A program made the translations under genes and the position numbers. Shown in pieces: positions 1 to 9,062 of a stretch of DNA of 53,596 nt. The DNA lies in assembly GCF_000224335.1 (NCBI RefSeq), contig NZ_AFXZ01000065.1, positions 1 to 53,596 on the forward strand, read 5' to 3'. Position 1 is the stretch's first letter. Each line of letters opens with the position of its first letter. The notes below the pieces were generated by a model. That model worked only from the letters and a program-made list of their open reading frames with translations, ran no database searches and was not told the origin of the DNA. Origin of the DNA: Bizionia argentinensis JUB59. Lineage in GTDB: Bacteria > Bacteroidota > Bacteroidia > Flavobacteriales > Flavobacteriaceae.

Positions 1-40
1 TTGTATTATTTTATCTTATGTTTCGTTAATTAATGTTCCT

Positions 41-58
41 CAAAGTCGGGAGACTTTG
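41..58. repeat. Perfect short hairpin at the left edge
   Basis: CAAAGTC and GACTTTG form 7-bp arms around a GGGA loop. A plus-strand reading frame is open from base 2 to a TGA at 155-157, directly abutting the end of the convergent gene at 158. It could be the 3' end of a gene entering from the left, but it resembles nothing I recognise, and the hairpin sits inside it. A REP-like intergenic repeat is equally possible. Confidence 0.35.
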
Positions 59-157
59 CGGAGCGGGGAGGCTTCTATCTTTAATATTATTGATATGGCT
101 ATTACTAAAAAACGTCTAAAAGACACGCTTTCTAATGCTTTAAATGGAACTGTCTGA

Positions 158-619
158 TTACCATTTAAGAGTTGACAATAACCAATTCCGTATAACGTTT
201 TGTCCTAATTCAAATTTGGTTAATTCTAATAAACTATTACCTTTATAGCCATTGTCTCCCGTGAAAGAAGAAAAAGGTTGATTAATTTTTTTTGAATTCA
301 GCCAATACTTCAATGTAGGATTTCCTATTCTTTCAAAATATTTTATTCCATATAGGTAAGCTATAAATTTAAGTATATCATCTTCCATTGGCAAATCAAG
401 GCGTATTATCCTATGGTATTCTTCTTTCATTTTAGTAAAACAAAACTGTTTCAAATACATTTTCTTTATGAAACTATCTTGCTTGTCTTTTGTATCAGCA
501 TTAAATGCGATTTTTACAAACTCCATATACTTTTTCCAGTCATCACTAATCCTAGAATAATTTAACCTAATAAATTCCTCAAATTCTAAGTTTTCATATT
601 GCTCTTGAATATTCATCAT
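158..619 (-). CDS. Putative immunity protein of the adjacent toxin
   Basis: This 153-residue protein has no signal peptide or membrane segment. It is rich in Glu, Lys and aromatic residues and looks mostly helical. I do not recognise a family. Its job is inferred from position: two in-tandem ATG codons (617-619 and 614-616) begin 2 bp after the stop of the RES-like toxin tail, and small cytosolic genes placed directly after a toxin C-terminus are normally its immunity partner. If so, it would bind and block the toxin domain in the cytoplasm. It shows no frame damage although the carrier upstream is broken, which fits continued need for protection against sibling cells. Confidence 0.5.
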   Translation of the reverse strand: MMNIQEQYENLEFEEFIRLNYSRISDDWKKYMEFVKIAFNADTKDKQDSFIKKMYLKQFCFTKMKEEYHRIIRLDLPMEDDILKFIAYLYGIKYFERIGNPTLKYWLNSKKINQPFSSFTGDNGYKGNSLLELTKFELGQNVIRNWLLSTLKW

Positions 620-621
620 TC

Positions 622-1554
622 TTACCAGGGTTCTGAATTAATACTACCTTTAATTGCGGTATTTACTGTGGATTGCTCAAAAATAAGCAAGTTCACATAG
701 TCTGTAGATCCGTGAGCTCCATAAAACTTAACTCCAGAATATCCATTGTTTTTTGCCCAAATTGCAATCTCTTGCGTAAATTCATATTGAATCAAATCGT
801 TAGGATGTATTTTTTTCATTTGCTCAAATGTTGTCCCTAATATTTCAATTGTATTTGGATCAGTAATATCTAGCAGATTATTAACTTGAAAATCAGTAAT
901 CTCAAAAAGGTTTTTACCATTAGTACCTCCGTTTGCTCCAACTTCAATTATGTTGCCAGGCTTAGTTTCGCTCAGATACAAACCTTTTCTCAACCTGTTT
1001 CCTGCATCTGTGATTCCACTATGAATAATTGTTACTGTTTCATCAGCATATTGACTCCCTATATAACGATAAGTTTTTCCTGAATAAGGAACTCCAGTAG
1101 GCAATTCAGTTATACCATTTAAGAAAGTTTTTAATTCAGTTCCAGACTTAGCAATAAATCTAGTCCCCCCCTTACCCAAAATTCTAAACCCAAGCTCATC
1201 CCCATTTTTCACAATAGTAATTGTGCCCGTTTTTTCTCCAAGATCATCAATATACCTAATATTCTCAAATATGGCATCGCTACCGTCCGTTAATTTTATA
1301 ACAGCTCCTTCTTGAAGTAATTTCATTTCTGAAAACAAAGCATCATCAGATATTTTTGCCAGTCTTGTGGTATTTAGCTTTAGGATAAGATAGCTTTTTG
1401 TACCCGCTCTCTGGACTTCTTTAACAATGTTGTTTGGAAGTTTTTTCAAAGCCCCTGAAAGATGTTTAGGCATTTTCTTTAAACCTTTGATAACCCCATT
1501 CGTGATGCCTTCAGAAATCTTGGTCAAGGAGGCGATTTTACTAAATTTGCCCAT
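622..1554 (-). CDS. Polymorphic toxin C-terminal module with RES-like domain
   Basis: The frame gives about 310 residues from ATG at 1554 (a TTG lies at 1563). The first ~60 residues are basic and amphipathic, like the linker before many toxin tips. The C-terminal half looks like a RES domain (NAD+-degrading or ADP-ribosyltransferase-like fold): TYRYIG near residue 165, GLYLSE followed by an acidic residue near 195, LLDITD near 230, a TQEIAIWAKNNGYSGVKFYG stretch near 270 and NLLIFEQ near the end match the order of RES elements. The usual serine after GVKFY is replaced by GAHG, so activity is uncertain. The frame continues upstream without a stop to the TAG at 1663-1665, so this is probably the severed tail of a larger secreted toxin. 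The family call rests on motif order only. Confidence 0.5.
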   Translation of the reverse strand: MGKFSKIASLTKISEGITNGVIKGLKKMPKHLSGALKKLPNNIVKEVQRAGTKSYLILKLNTTRLAKISDDALFSEMKLLQEGAVIKLTDGSDAIFENIRYIDDLGEKTGTITIVKNGDELGFRILGKGGTRFIAKSGTELKTFLNGITELPTGVPYSGKTYRYIGSQYADETVTIIHSGITDAGNRLRKGLYLSETKPGNIIEVGANGGTNGKNLFEITDFQVNNLLDITDPNTIEILGTTFEQMKKIHPNDLIQYEFTQEIAIWAKNNGYSGVKFYGAHGSTDYVNLLIFEQSTVNTAIKGSINSEPW

Positions 1555-1662
1555 CTTTGCCAATGAGGAAACTTCTCCTACGCCAACAAAAAACGAAGCT
1601 ACAAATACGATATCCTTCCCGAATTGATGTGAGAGTTTGAAATTATAGGTCTCTTTATTCTC

Positions 1663-2189
1663 CTAATAACCATGAACTTCCTTGAAACTTACCCATGCTG
1701 AAGCAAAAGTTAGTTGACTAAGACCCTCGTCAAACGCTCGTGCTTTTTCGGGGTTCAGGAAATATTCTGTTGCCAGAATACCTGCGTCAGGCAACCCTTT
1801 GACCTCACCTATTACCCCATTCCAGATACCGGTTTTAAAAGCGAACTGCATTTGCGCCTGTTGCGTGTTGAGCACCGATCCAAAATCACCCATCGTAACA
1901 TTAAAAGCAGCTGCCATGTAGGGCGTATATTTTGGATAGTGTTCCTGTTTGGGGTTCCAATACTTCTCAGGTACCGTGGTCACCGCTAACATATCAGAGG
2001 CATAGGTCAACAATTGATGACTGACCATTATGTTGATTTTAAGATGGGCTACGGTGCCTTCACCCAAATCTAAGGTCGTGTCAGCAACATAACTTCTGTC
2101 CAGTGTGCCGTGGCGGAAGCAATCTTCGTGTCAAAATCTTTAGGAACAATATTGTTCTGTAAAGTCTTCCGGATTTTAGGAGCTGGCGG
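1663..2189 (-). pseudogene. Remnant of the toxin carrier (pre-toxin region)
   Basis: Two overlapping frames join into one sensible protein segment. From 2189 the frame reads PPAPKIRKTLQNN, then VPKDFDTKIASATAHW, and hits a stop. The second frame, open from about 2135, continues with LDRSYVADTTLDLGEGTVAH and runs to a TAG at 1663-1665. A one-base indel near 2100-2115 would join them. Neither part has a convincing ATG start, and a TAG precedes the first part at 2190-2192. The second frame is the same frame as the RES-like module, so without the amber codon they would be one polypeptide. I read this as the pre-toxin part of a large polymorphic toxin whose N-terminal bulk has been deleted. Confidence 0.55.
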
Positions 2190-2204
2190 CTATTCAATTT
2201 CTAA

Positions 2205-2747
2205 CTATGATTTATAATCATCATAAACTTTTATTCCTTTAGTTTTTAATCTATATAAAACAGACACTTGAAAACTTATCCAAGCTAACGCGATTATTAA
2301 AATTAAATACGCCATATAGGGTTTCTTTTTTTGATAGGTTATAATTTTAATTCCATTTATTTCCAACTCGTACAATCTATCATCGGAATAGCTATATTTA
2401 TAAGATTTATTTCCTTTTTCAAAAACCAATTCGTTACCAAAACTGAAACTATTTAAATCTGGTAAATTATAAAGAATAGATAACTGTTTTAATATAGAAT
2501 CATTAATGCTAGCCGAAAATTTCTCATTATTATTTATAATTGTTAAAAAATCTAATGGTGTATCTCCAATTTTAGTTTTTTCTATTTTAATTACTGTAGG
2601 CAGGGTGTTTTTTGTAGTTAATTCACTTTTATCTTTATTATAATAAAACAAACCATAACTGAGGTATAGTAAACAAAACCCCGATAGCAAGAACAAAATT
2701 GCTAAAAACCATCTTCTTTTATAATATTGTTCTTTTGTTAAAAACAT
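2205..2747 (-). CDS. Two-helix membrane protein of unknown function
   Basis: The product has 180 residues. A hydrophobic helix near residues 13-33 and a second near 142-162 flank a polar domain of about 105 residues that would lie outside the cytoplasm if both helices span the membrane. The tail after helix two is short and charged (RLKTKGIKVYDDYKS). I recognise no family. It sits between a broken toxin carrier and a decayed immunity-like gene in the same orientation, so an orphan membrane-bound immunity protein is a reasonable guess but is not shown by the sequence. Confidence 0.55.
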   Translation of the reverse strand: MFLTKEQYYKRRWFLAILFLLSGFCLLYLSYGLFYYNKDKSELTTKNTLPTVIKIEKTKIGDTPLDFLTIINNNEKFSASINDSILKQLSILYNLPDLNSFSFGNELVFEKGNKSYKYSYSDDRLYELEINGIKIITYQKKKPYMAYLILIIALAWISFQVSVLYRLKTKGIKVYDDYKS

Positions 2748-2839
2748 TTTTCTAACTTGGATTTGTTATTTTATATGTCGATTGCTAATTGCTTCCAAAA
2801 AAAACTGGTTGCTTTCTATTTAACATTTTTGTGTTTATT

Positions 2840-3101
2840 TTATAATTCATTATTTGCTGGAATAGTTTCTACCTCTTCAAATATAAAACCCTTTAAACCG
2901 TTTAACGCTATTATAGATTTTATTATTTTTGATATAAGTAAAAAACGAATGGACTCTTTAATTCTAAATACATAGGGAATCCTTTTATTGGCGTATTAAA
3001 AATTGGTTTTTTTAGTAATCTTCCAAATCTATTCTATGAACACTTGGAATATCATCTATGCTTTGAGCATAAACAACTTTTATCGTATATACCTTATTCA
3101 T
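2840..3101 (-). pseudogene. Decayed Imm11/DUF1629-like immunity gene
   Basis: An ATG at 3101 starts a 29-residue frame (MNKVYTIKVVYAQSIDDIPS...) that stops at 3012-3014. After a frame change a second frame reads YANKRIPYVFRIKESIRFLL, then SKIIKSIIALNGLKGFIFEE, and ends at 2840. The end resembles the C-terminus of Imm11 (DUF1629) proteins, which close with a FR-x-n-ISEKIKE-x-n-LKG-x-x-FEE pattern. The middle of a normal-length gene is missing. I infer an immunity gene lost by deletion; the family assignment is from memory of the pattern only. Confidence 0.4.
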
Positions 3102-3159
3102 TTTAATTTATAAATATTATTTTTGTACTCTATAAAGTGTAATTCTCAAATTTTTGTTT

Positions 3160-3543
3160 ATGCCGTATCAAGATGTTTTTGTCCTTTTTTGGGATCAAGT
3201 TAAGGAAAGTATCCATGAGGGACGCTTTGCTAAATTAACTATGGCAAAAACCATTGGTAAACCTAATTTAAAAAATATTTTTGTCCGGCCAATTTACTCA
3301 AAAGAGGATTTTAAGGTTTTAGTGAAATTGCGCTATGCTTCTAAAGAAACGGAAGATGAGGAGAAGGAGCTTTCCCTAGAAGATGCTTTTAACTTTTTAA
3401 AATCACATCTTAAAACATCTTTTTCAACAGTACTTTTATTTACCACCACAAAAGATGTCACCTTCAAAATTAATAAGAAAGATGCTGGCAAAATCACGGA
3501 GAATGTACCGACATTTCGTGACGTAACCCAAGCTAAAAAGTAA
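3160..3543 (+). CDS. Conserved-looking hypothetical protein
   Basis: This 127-residue soluble protein starts at ATG 3160; an upstream in-frame TTG at 3154 is less likely. The sequence alternates basic and acidic stretches, with a charged KETEDEEKE segment near residue 65. It has no signal peptide, no membrane helix and no cysteine motif. The overall pattern, with FVRPIY, FKVLVKLRY and STVLLFTTTKDVTF strands, suggests a compact alpha/beta fold. It stands alone on the plus strand between minus-strand genes. I cannot assign a function. Confidence 0.6.
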   Translation: MPYQDVFVLFWDQVKESIHEGRFAKLTMAKTIGKPNLKNIFVRPIYSKEDFKVLVKLRYASKETEDEEKELSLEDAFNFLKSHLKTSFSTVLLFTTTKDVTFKINKKDAGKITENVPTFRDVTQAKK

Positions 3544-3834
3544 CTCTTAATAAATTTAAACCTGTTATGACTATTCTTTGGCAATGCCTGTGTTTTGATA
3601 ATTCCATTACTTCTTTATAAGGTATACCATTTTTAAAGTGTAATAGTATAGATGTTATTTTATTTTTTTCGACTTAAAGTTTTTTCATTTAGAGTGAACT
3701 ACGGGTAGGAAGTGTTAATAAAATCAACTTATTCTTGTCGTTTTCATCATATCTAAAACTATAATGCTTAACATAGTTATTTCTATAAATAATCAATTAG
3801 TTTTTATAAAGTTTTAAAAACTCTAAAATGTCTA

Positions 3835-5541
3835 TCAAGCATCATTAACATATATTTTATTAAATTTATGTTTCATATCTATATTTCCAAGCATCACTAT
3901 TTCAGCGCCATGTGGGAGAATCGAATTTGCCGCTAATAAGGTTACGACTTCAGAGTTTTCTTTAATAGCAATTACCGATAATCCAGTTTTAGCGCCTATT
4001 CCAGACTCTGCAAGCGTTTTACCTTCTAATGATTTTGGTATCGGGATAATAAACAAAGTGAAACCTTCACCAAGAACGGTTAATTCCTGGCCTTTGGAAA
4101 TAGATAAAACAGCCTCCGAGCCTAATGTTGCGTAACTTAAAACAAAATCTGCTCCTGCTTTTTGCATGATATCCACATTGCGTGTTTCCGATATTCGGCT
4201 CACTATCCTAATGTCTTTGTTTAACTGGCGACAGTAGGATGCCAGATAAATATTTATAGTGTCGTCATGGGTAGACAGTAATACCGAAGGTGCTTCTAAA
4301 ATCCCTGCTTTTTTTAGTAGTTGATAATCTGCCGCATCGCCTATGAATACCTGATTACAAAAAGGGCTAGCTTTTTTACATACCTCTGGATCTTTGTCCA
4401 CAACATTTACTGAAACACCATCTTTATATAATGCTTCTGCAGCTGCCAAGCCTACTTTGCCTGCTCCAATTAGCAGCACTGGATTGGGATTTATATGGTA
4501 ATCATGGAAAATAATATCAATGTTATTTAATTGTTCTTTATTTCCTATAATCACCAAAACACTATCATGAGTTAATATTTCATCGCCCTTAATGGGTTGA
4601 AGGCGGCCACGTTCCCAAATACCTACAATACTTACTCCAAATTTTTGTCGTAAGCCTATATCTCCAATAATTTTAGATACTAATGGCGTATTATGAATGG
4701 GTAATTCAGCAATTAATAAATCTTCATATTGTCCGATGGCATGAGATTCGGCATGCTGCGTGTTTACCCTATTGGCTAATTGTTCGCCCAGCCATTTTTT
4801 AATGGGCAGCACATGGTTGGCACCATTTAATTGCTGTACATCTACAGATTCTATATCTGTGGCAATAGCCACAATAGGTATTGTGGGAGCAATTTCTCTA
4901 ATGGTAAGAATAATTTTGGTGTTTACAATATCATTTCTATTCACTAAAATCAATTTGGCATCCTTAATATTGGCATTTATAAAGGTTTGTGCTTCATCCA
5001 ACTCGCCAAAAAGTACGGAAACATTATTATCATAGTTTTTTAGTGCTTTTTCTAAATCATTTTCTATAACATAATAGGGCGTGTTTTCTTGTTTAAGGCG
5101 CTCGGTGAGTTCTCGAGCAATAATATCATAGGAACAAATTATAATATGATTTTTAGTTTTAGCAGGTACTTGGCGTGGCACTTTATTTTTTTCTTTAGAT
5201 TCTAAAAGTGGAATGTAAAAGTGCCTAATAAAGGCAAAGGGTAAAACAATCATTAACATGAAAATACCGGAAAGTAAAACAACAATACTAAACAGGCGGC
5301 CAAGATCCGAGGCAAATGTAATATCTCCAAACCCTAATGTACTCATTACCGTAAGTGTCCAATAAAAGCCAGTAACCCAAGAATGGTTTTGACCTTCAAA
5401 TCCCATTATAAAATGGAAAAGAATTGAATATATAACGATGACAATTCCTAAAAGAGCCAGATATTTTAGTAAGACCTTGTAATTTCTTTTAAAGTCTGTG
5501 TCGCTCATGTAAAAGGCTAACTGACTGCCAATAAATTTCAT
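3835..5541 (-). CDS. Two-TM potassium channel with two RCK (TrkA) modules
   Basis: The 568-residue protein starts with a helix near residues 23-46, then a pore loop with filter TLGFGD at 68-73 and a second helix near 83-106, which is the minimal K+ channel fold. Two cytoplasmic RCK units follow. The first NAD-binding half begins near 128 and ends in an RCK_C region near 270-345. The second has a clean GAGKVG dinucleotide loop near 355 and its own RCK_C at the end. Tandem RCK modules normally form the ligand-gated ring below the pore, so this is a gated K+ channel rather than a Trk subunit. It is monocistronic. Confidence 0.9.
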   Translation of the reverse strand: MKFIGSQLAFYMSDTDFKRNYKVLLKYLALLGIVIVIYSILFHFIMGFEGQNHSWVTGFYWTLTVMSTLGFGDITFASDLGRLFSIVVLLSGIFMLMIVLPFAFIRHFYIPLLESKEKNKVPRQVPAKTKNHIIICSYDIIARELTERLKQENTPYYVIENDLEKALKNYDNNVSVLFGELDEAQTFINANIKDAKLILVNRNDIVNTKIILTIREIAPTIPIVAIATDIESVDVQQLNGANHVLPIKKWLGEQLANRVNTQHAESHAIGQYEDLLIAELPIHNTPLVSKIIGDIGLRQKFGVSIVGIWERGRLQPIKGDEILTHDSVLVIIGNKEQLNNIDIIFHDYHINPNPVLLIGAGKVGLAAAEALYKDGVSVNVVDKDPEVCKKASPFCNQVFIGDAADYQLLKKAGILEAPSVLLSTHDDTINIYLASYCRQLNKDIRIVSRISETRNVDIMQKAGADFVLSYATLGSEAVLSISKGQELTVLGEGFTLFIIPIPKSLEGKTLAESGIGAKTGLSVIAIKENSEVVTLLAANSILPHGAEIVMLGNIDMKHKFNKIYVNDA

Positions 5542-5782
5542 AATCGATATTTTTTAAATAGGATTTACTCTTTTTGTATTTTTTATTCTAAACCTATACA
5601 ATTTACTTCATGTTTTACTTCTGATGAAGCGTATATCAAATATAATACTCTAAAGGTAATTCTACGATGGAAGTGGTTTTGTTTTATGTGGTTTTGTTTG
5701 GAATGTCATTATTAATTTTAAATGTATCGCTTTGCTACTTTTCTAAATTGAGTTTCACTAAAAAACTAAATATATAAAAGTC

Positions 5783-5813
5783 AACCCTGCCGCAGGAATA
5801 GGTTGACAGGGTT
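5783..5813 (-). terminator. Stem-loop downstream of the M24 peptidase gene
   Basis: AACCCTG (5783-5789) pairs with CAGGGTT (5807-5813) around a 17-base loop. On the minus strand it is followed by GAC and four T. It lies about 60 bp past the peptidase stop, so it is a likely terminator for that gene. The rest of the 334-bp gap (5542-5875) shows no gene or further repeat. Confidence 0.5.
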
Positions 5814-5875
5814 TTAATTTATTGATAGTTAGTGGTATATCTCGTTTGTAATTATTATTGAAAGGTTATCAGAGT

Positions 5876-7084
5876 TTAAACTCCAAATGGATTTTCAATA
5901 CTATGTGCTGGCTCTGTAAACCATTTAGGGCCTGCTTCTGTCATATAAATATGGTCTTCCAAGCGCACGCCAAATTCATCAGGAACCACAATCATTGGTT
6001 CAATGCTAAACGCCATACCTACTTGTAATTTAAGGTCGTTTCCTCTTAATATAAACGGATGTTCATGGATTTCAAGCCCAATGCCGTGACCCGTTCTATG
6101 TGGTAATCCTGGTAAATCATAATCAGGTCCTAAACCATCTTTTTCTAGTTGTACTCGAACCTGGTCGTCAATATGTCCACAAGGCTTACCGAGTTGTGCT
6201 GCGTGAAAAGCAGCTAATTGCGCAGATTTTTCGTTTACCCAAATTTTCTTTTCCTTATCGGTGGCGTCACCATAAATGTAAGTTCTGGTGATATCGGAAA
6301 GGTATCCCTTAAATTTACAACCCGTATCTACTAAAACGATGTCATTTTCTTCCAATGGTTTTGGCGTTTTTACACCGTGCGGAAAACTGGAATCTTTACC
6401 AAATAAAACAATACAAAAATAAGAGCCACTTGCTATACCTAATTTCTGATGAGCTTTATGAATAAAACTTTCTACTTCAGCTGTAGTGATGCCTGGTTTT
6501 AAAATTCTAGCAACTGCTTGGTGCACTTGCATAGTTAAGTTCATCGGGTATTGAATGTGCGCTATTTCCGCTTCACTTTTAAGTAGTCTAATATCTCTGA
6601 TAAGCTCTTCAGCACTGCTAATTGTAAACTTTTTGTTTTCTTGAAAACGAGAAATCATCGTAAAAGCTGTAGAATCATCAACAGCAAGATGTGTCCCTTC
6701 TGGAACTACTTCTGCTATTTTCTCTACAGGCCATTCGTGCTCCGCCCAAGGAATAAGTTCTCCATCTATTCCAATAAAATCATTGAATGTGCCTATTTCA
6801 AACTCTGGAACCACATATTTCAGCGTTCCATCGGCAAATAAAATAGCGCCAACCAAGCGTTCTGACGGATTCCATAGCGTATTAGTAAAATACTGTAAAT
6901 TGGTGCCTGCATTAATATATAATGCGTCTAGTCCCTTTTTCTTTAGAGATTCACAGGCCTTATCTATTCTACTTTGAAACTCTTTTCCATCAATAGGACT
7001 AGGTTTTTTTGTTGGTTCGCTTAATTTTAAAAGTTCTTGTTCTGGCTTACTACCTCCAATACCGTATTTTCTATTACTATTCAT
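5876..7084 (-). CDS. M24 family metallopeptidase, Xaa-Pro aminopeptidase type
   Basis: This 402-residue protein has a creatinase-like N-terminal domain (to about residue 170) followed by the pita-bread catalytic domain. The metal ligands are visible in order: two Asp in DIVLVDTG and YLSDITRT (about 250-265), His in HRTGHGIGLEIHEH (about 330-345), and two Glu in FSIEPM and GVRLEDH (about 365-380). It would hydrolyse N-terminal Xaa-Pro bonds or dipeptides using two metal ions. No signal peptide is seen, so it is cytosolic. It is a single gene with a hairpin downstream. The exact substrate class (PepP or PepQ) cannot be decided here. Confidence 0.88.
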   Translation of the reverse strand: MNSNRKYGIGGSKPEQELLKLSEPTKKPSPIDGKEFQSRIDKACESLKKKGLDALYINAGTNLQYFTNTLWNPSERLVGAILFADGTLKYVVPEFEIGTFNDFIGIDGELIPWAEHEWPVEKIAEVVPEGTHLAVDDSTAFTMISRFQENKKFTISSAEELIRDIRLLKSEAEIAHIQYPMNLTMQVHQAVARILKPGITTAEVESFIHKAHQKLGIASGSYFCIVLFGKDSSFPHGVKTPKPLEENDIVLVDTGCKFKGYLSDITRTYIYGDATDKEKKIWVNEKSAQLAAFHAAQLGKPCGHIDDQVRVQLEKDGLGPDYDLPGLPHRTGHGIGLEIHEHPFILRGNDLKLQVGMAFSIEPMIVVPDEFGVRLEDHIYMTEAGPKWFTEPAHSIENPFGV

Positions 7085-7525
7085 TTTGATGTGATTTTAT
7101 AAATTAATGCTAATTTTTTAAGCGATAATAGCGTCTAGTTTCCCGTAATACTAAAGTTATATAAACGCATTTTAAAGTTAATTTGAATATAATTACAAGT
7201 TCATAAAATTTGGGTAAACCTCAATTGTATTTAACTTTTAATTTTAGTTTTGGCATGTATAAGGACTAGCGCGTAAAGCCCGATTGTGCAGTGGTTTTTG
7301 GAGAAAAATGATTTTATAAAGCTGCTTATATTTCTGTTTTCTTTTAGTTTAATCTATGAGACTTAAAAAGTATTGATGTCATTAAAGTGAAGGTTGAAGG
7401 CTTTTAAAAATCTAAAAACCTTGTAAAGGTGATGAAAGCAGGTGCGAAACATCTTTTTGATTAGATATTCATAGAAAGGGTTTTTAATTATTAGTAGATA
7501 CTTTCCAGCTTCTAATAACTCATAT
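7085..7525. other. 441-bp intergenic region with no recognised feature
   Basis: This stretch lies between the start of the M24 peptidase gene and the end of the MocR-type gene, both minus strand. It is AT-rich with stops in all frames. I see no hairpin of note, RNA signature or repeat shared with the rest of the window. It presumably carries the peptidase promoter. Confidence 0.5.
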
Positions 7526-9001
7526 TTATGCAATCACTTCCCTATATGCCTCCTCAAGTAATTTCACGGCCTCTTCCATTTCCTGCGGATTAAGATGTGT
7601 AAAACCTAACCTTAAACCTATTATCGTTCTATTTTGGTAAAGACAAATACTGGGAATAAATAGGCCTTTTTCTCTGGCTTTTTTCTGTAAAAGCGTCAAT
7701 GAAAAGGAGTCACTAAACCGAATCCAGAAAGCCAAACCCGAAGAAGGCGTGGTAAAAGTAATTCGGTTTTTAAAGTGTGCATTTAGTAATCCTGTAAATA
7801 TTTCTTTCCGCTCCGAAATTATTTTTTTGGATTTTCTTTGATATCGATGAATGTCTCCTTGGTGAATAAGTTCTCCCAAAGCTTTTTCCATCATGGAATC
7901 TGGTTTGCCATAAACATTCAAGTATTTTGCACCTTCTCGTAAGAGATCTTTTGGTGCAGTTATAAAATTCATTTGAAAACTAGGGCTCAAAAATCGTCCA
8001 AAACTACCAACATAGATGACGCGATTTCCACCGTTTTTTCTAAACAGTGATTCTTTTTTGTTTTTTACCAATGAAAATTCGAAATCAGTATCATCTTCAA
8101 TTACAATAAAATCGTAGGCCTCTGCTAAATCTAATAATTGAGTTTTTCGTTTTTCAGAAAGACCAACCGTTGTAGGGTATTGGCATTTGGTATTGATATA
8201 AACGAGTCGTATTTCACCAGGTTTAAAATTCTTTTCAATAAAATCGATATCCATTCCGTCGGCATCTAAGGGAATAGTTTTCATTTTAGCACCTGCTTGA
8301 CTATAAATCATATTGGGTAAAAAGTAACTAAGTTCTTCTACCAAAACAAGGTCACCCGTATTTATTAGTAAACGCGATAAGATGGAATGTACTTTTTCTA
8401 GGCCTGCTACTGGTAACAAAAAATCTCTTGAAAGATGAAACCCTCTAGTTAAATTTAGATAATAGCTTAATTGATCCCTGAAAAACAAACTCCCATCAGT
8501 GGCATTTAAGAATATTCCAGACTGTTTTTTTCTTTTCAATACTGACGTGTAAAAACGTACGAGTTCCTCCGATTTAATAATCCGATAATCTGGTGTGCCA
8601 TCAGTGAAATAAAATTTCCCTAGGTTTTCTTCTAAAGGCGTATCTAGAATAAAATCTTTCCTAAAATTAAAGGCGGCTTCTTCTGGAGGATGTTGAAAAA
8701 CTTTGTTTTTTTGGATTTGAGCTGGGGAAAGTTCAGGATTTCTTACAAAAGTTCCAATGTTGGGACGTGTTTTTACCCAGCCTTGTTCTTTAAGCTCTTC
8801 CAAGGCAGCTACTACTGTTTTTCTGTGAACCTGAAGCTCTTCGGCTATTATTCTGCTGCCAGGAAGGCGATCACTGTCTTCCAGTAGGTTCACTTTGACT
8901 GCATTTATGAATTGATAAACGATTTGCATGTAGATGGCCTCTTTTTTACGGCGATCTATTTTTACAAAGGAATGAAAAGGAATTATAACCGGACTATTCA
9001 T
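7526..9001 (-). CDS. MocR/PdxR-type GntR regulator with degenerate aminotransferase domain
   Basis: The 491-residue protein begins with a GntR winged helix (about 15-85; SRIIAEELQVHRKTVVAALE is the recognition region, then GTFV). A linker and a fold-type-I aminotransferase domain follow from about 140 to the end. In MocR proteins the PLP lysine sits in G[ST]FSK; here the segment is VGSFGRFLSP, with Arg (codon CGA) in its place. The usual EDDYDSEF is EDDTDFEF, and the PxxxPTG loop is CQYPTTV. The C-terminal carboxylate-binding Arg region (GLRLGF) is kept. So it probably cannot form an internal aldimine and may sense a ligand without PLP chemistry. It is divergent from bioB with 102 bp between starts. 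Confidence 0.85.
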   Translation of the reverse strand: MNSPVIIPFHSFVKIDRRKKEAIYMQIVYQFINAVKVNLLEDSDRLPGSRIIAEELQVHRKTVVAALEELKEQGWVKTRPNIGTFVRNPELSPAQIQKNKVFQHPPEEAAFNFRKDFILDTPLEENLGKFYFTDGTPDYRIIKSEELVRFYTSVLKRKKQSGIFLNATDGSLFFRDQLSYYLNLTRGFHLSRDFLLPVAGLEKVHSILSRLLINTGDLVLVEELSYFLPNMIYSQAGAKMKTIPLDADGMDIDFIEKNFKPGEIRLVYINTKCQYPTTVGLSEKRKTQLLDLAEAYDFIVIEDDTDFEFSLVKNKKESLFRKNGGNRVIYVGSFGRFLSPSFQMNFITAPKDLLREGAKYLNVYGKPDSMMEKALGELIHQGDIHRYQRKSKKIISERKEIFTGLLNAHFKNRITFTTPSSGLAFWIRFSDSFSLTLLQKKAREKGLFIPSICLYQNRTIIGLRLGFTHLNPQEMEEAVKLLEEAYREVIA

Positions 9002-9020
9002 TGTTTACATTTCGGACTGC

Positions 9021-9028
9021 CAAAACTA
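9021..9028 (-). promoter_or_regulatory. -7 box of the MocR-type gene
   Basis: The minus strand reads TAGTTTTG, a full match to the Bacteroidetes TAnnTTTG element. It sits 20 bp upstream of the ATG at 9001 and would give a leader of about a dozen bases. Confidence 0.5.
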
Positions 9029-9041
9029 CTGTTTTTATTCA

Positions 9042-9049
9042 AATATTTG
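9042..9049 (+). promoter_or_regulatory. Candidate -7 box of bioB
   Basis: AATATTTG matches seven of the eight TAnnTTTG positions. Transcription would start near 9056, placing the palindrome at 9063-9089 just inside the leader of bioB. Confidence 0.35.
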
Positions 9050-9062
9050 CACTTCATTCTAA

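Noticed and set aside
2757-2975. Plus-strand 72-codon ORF
   Set aside because: It starts at TTG, has poor composition, and lies opposite the more convincing immunity-gene relic on the minus strand.
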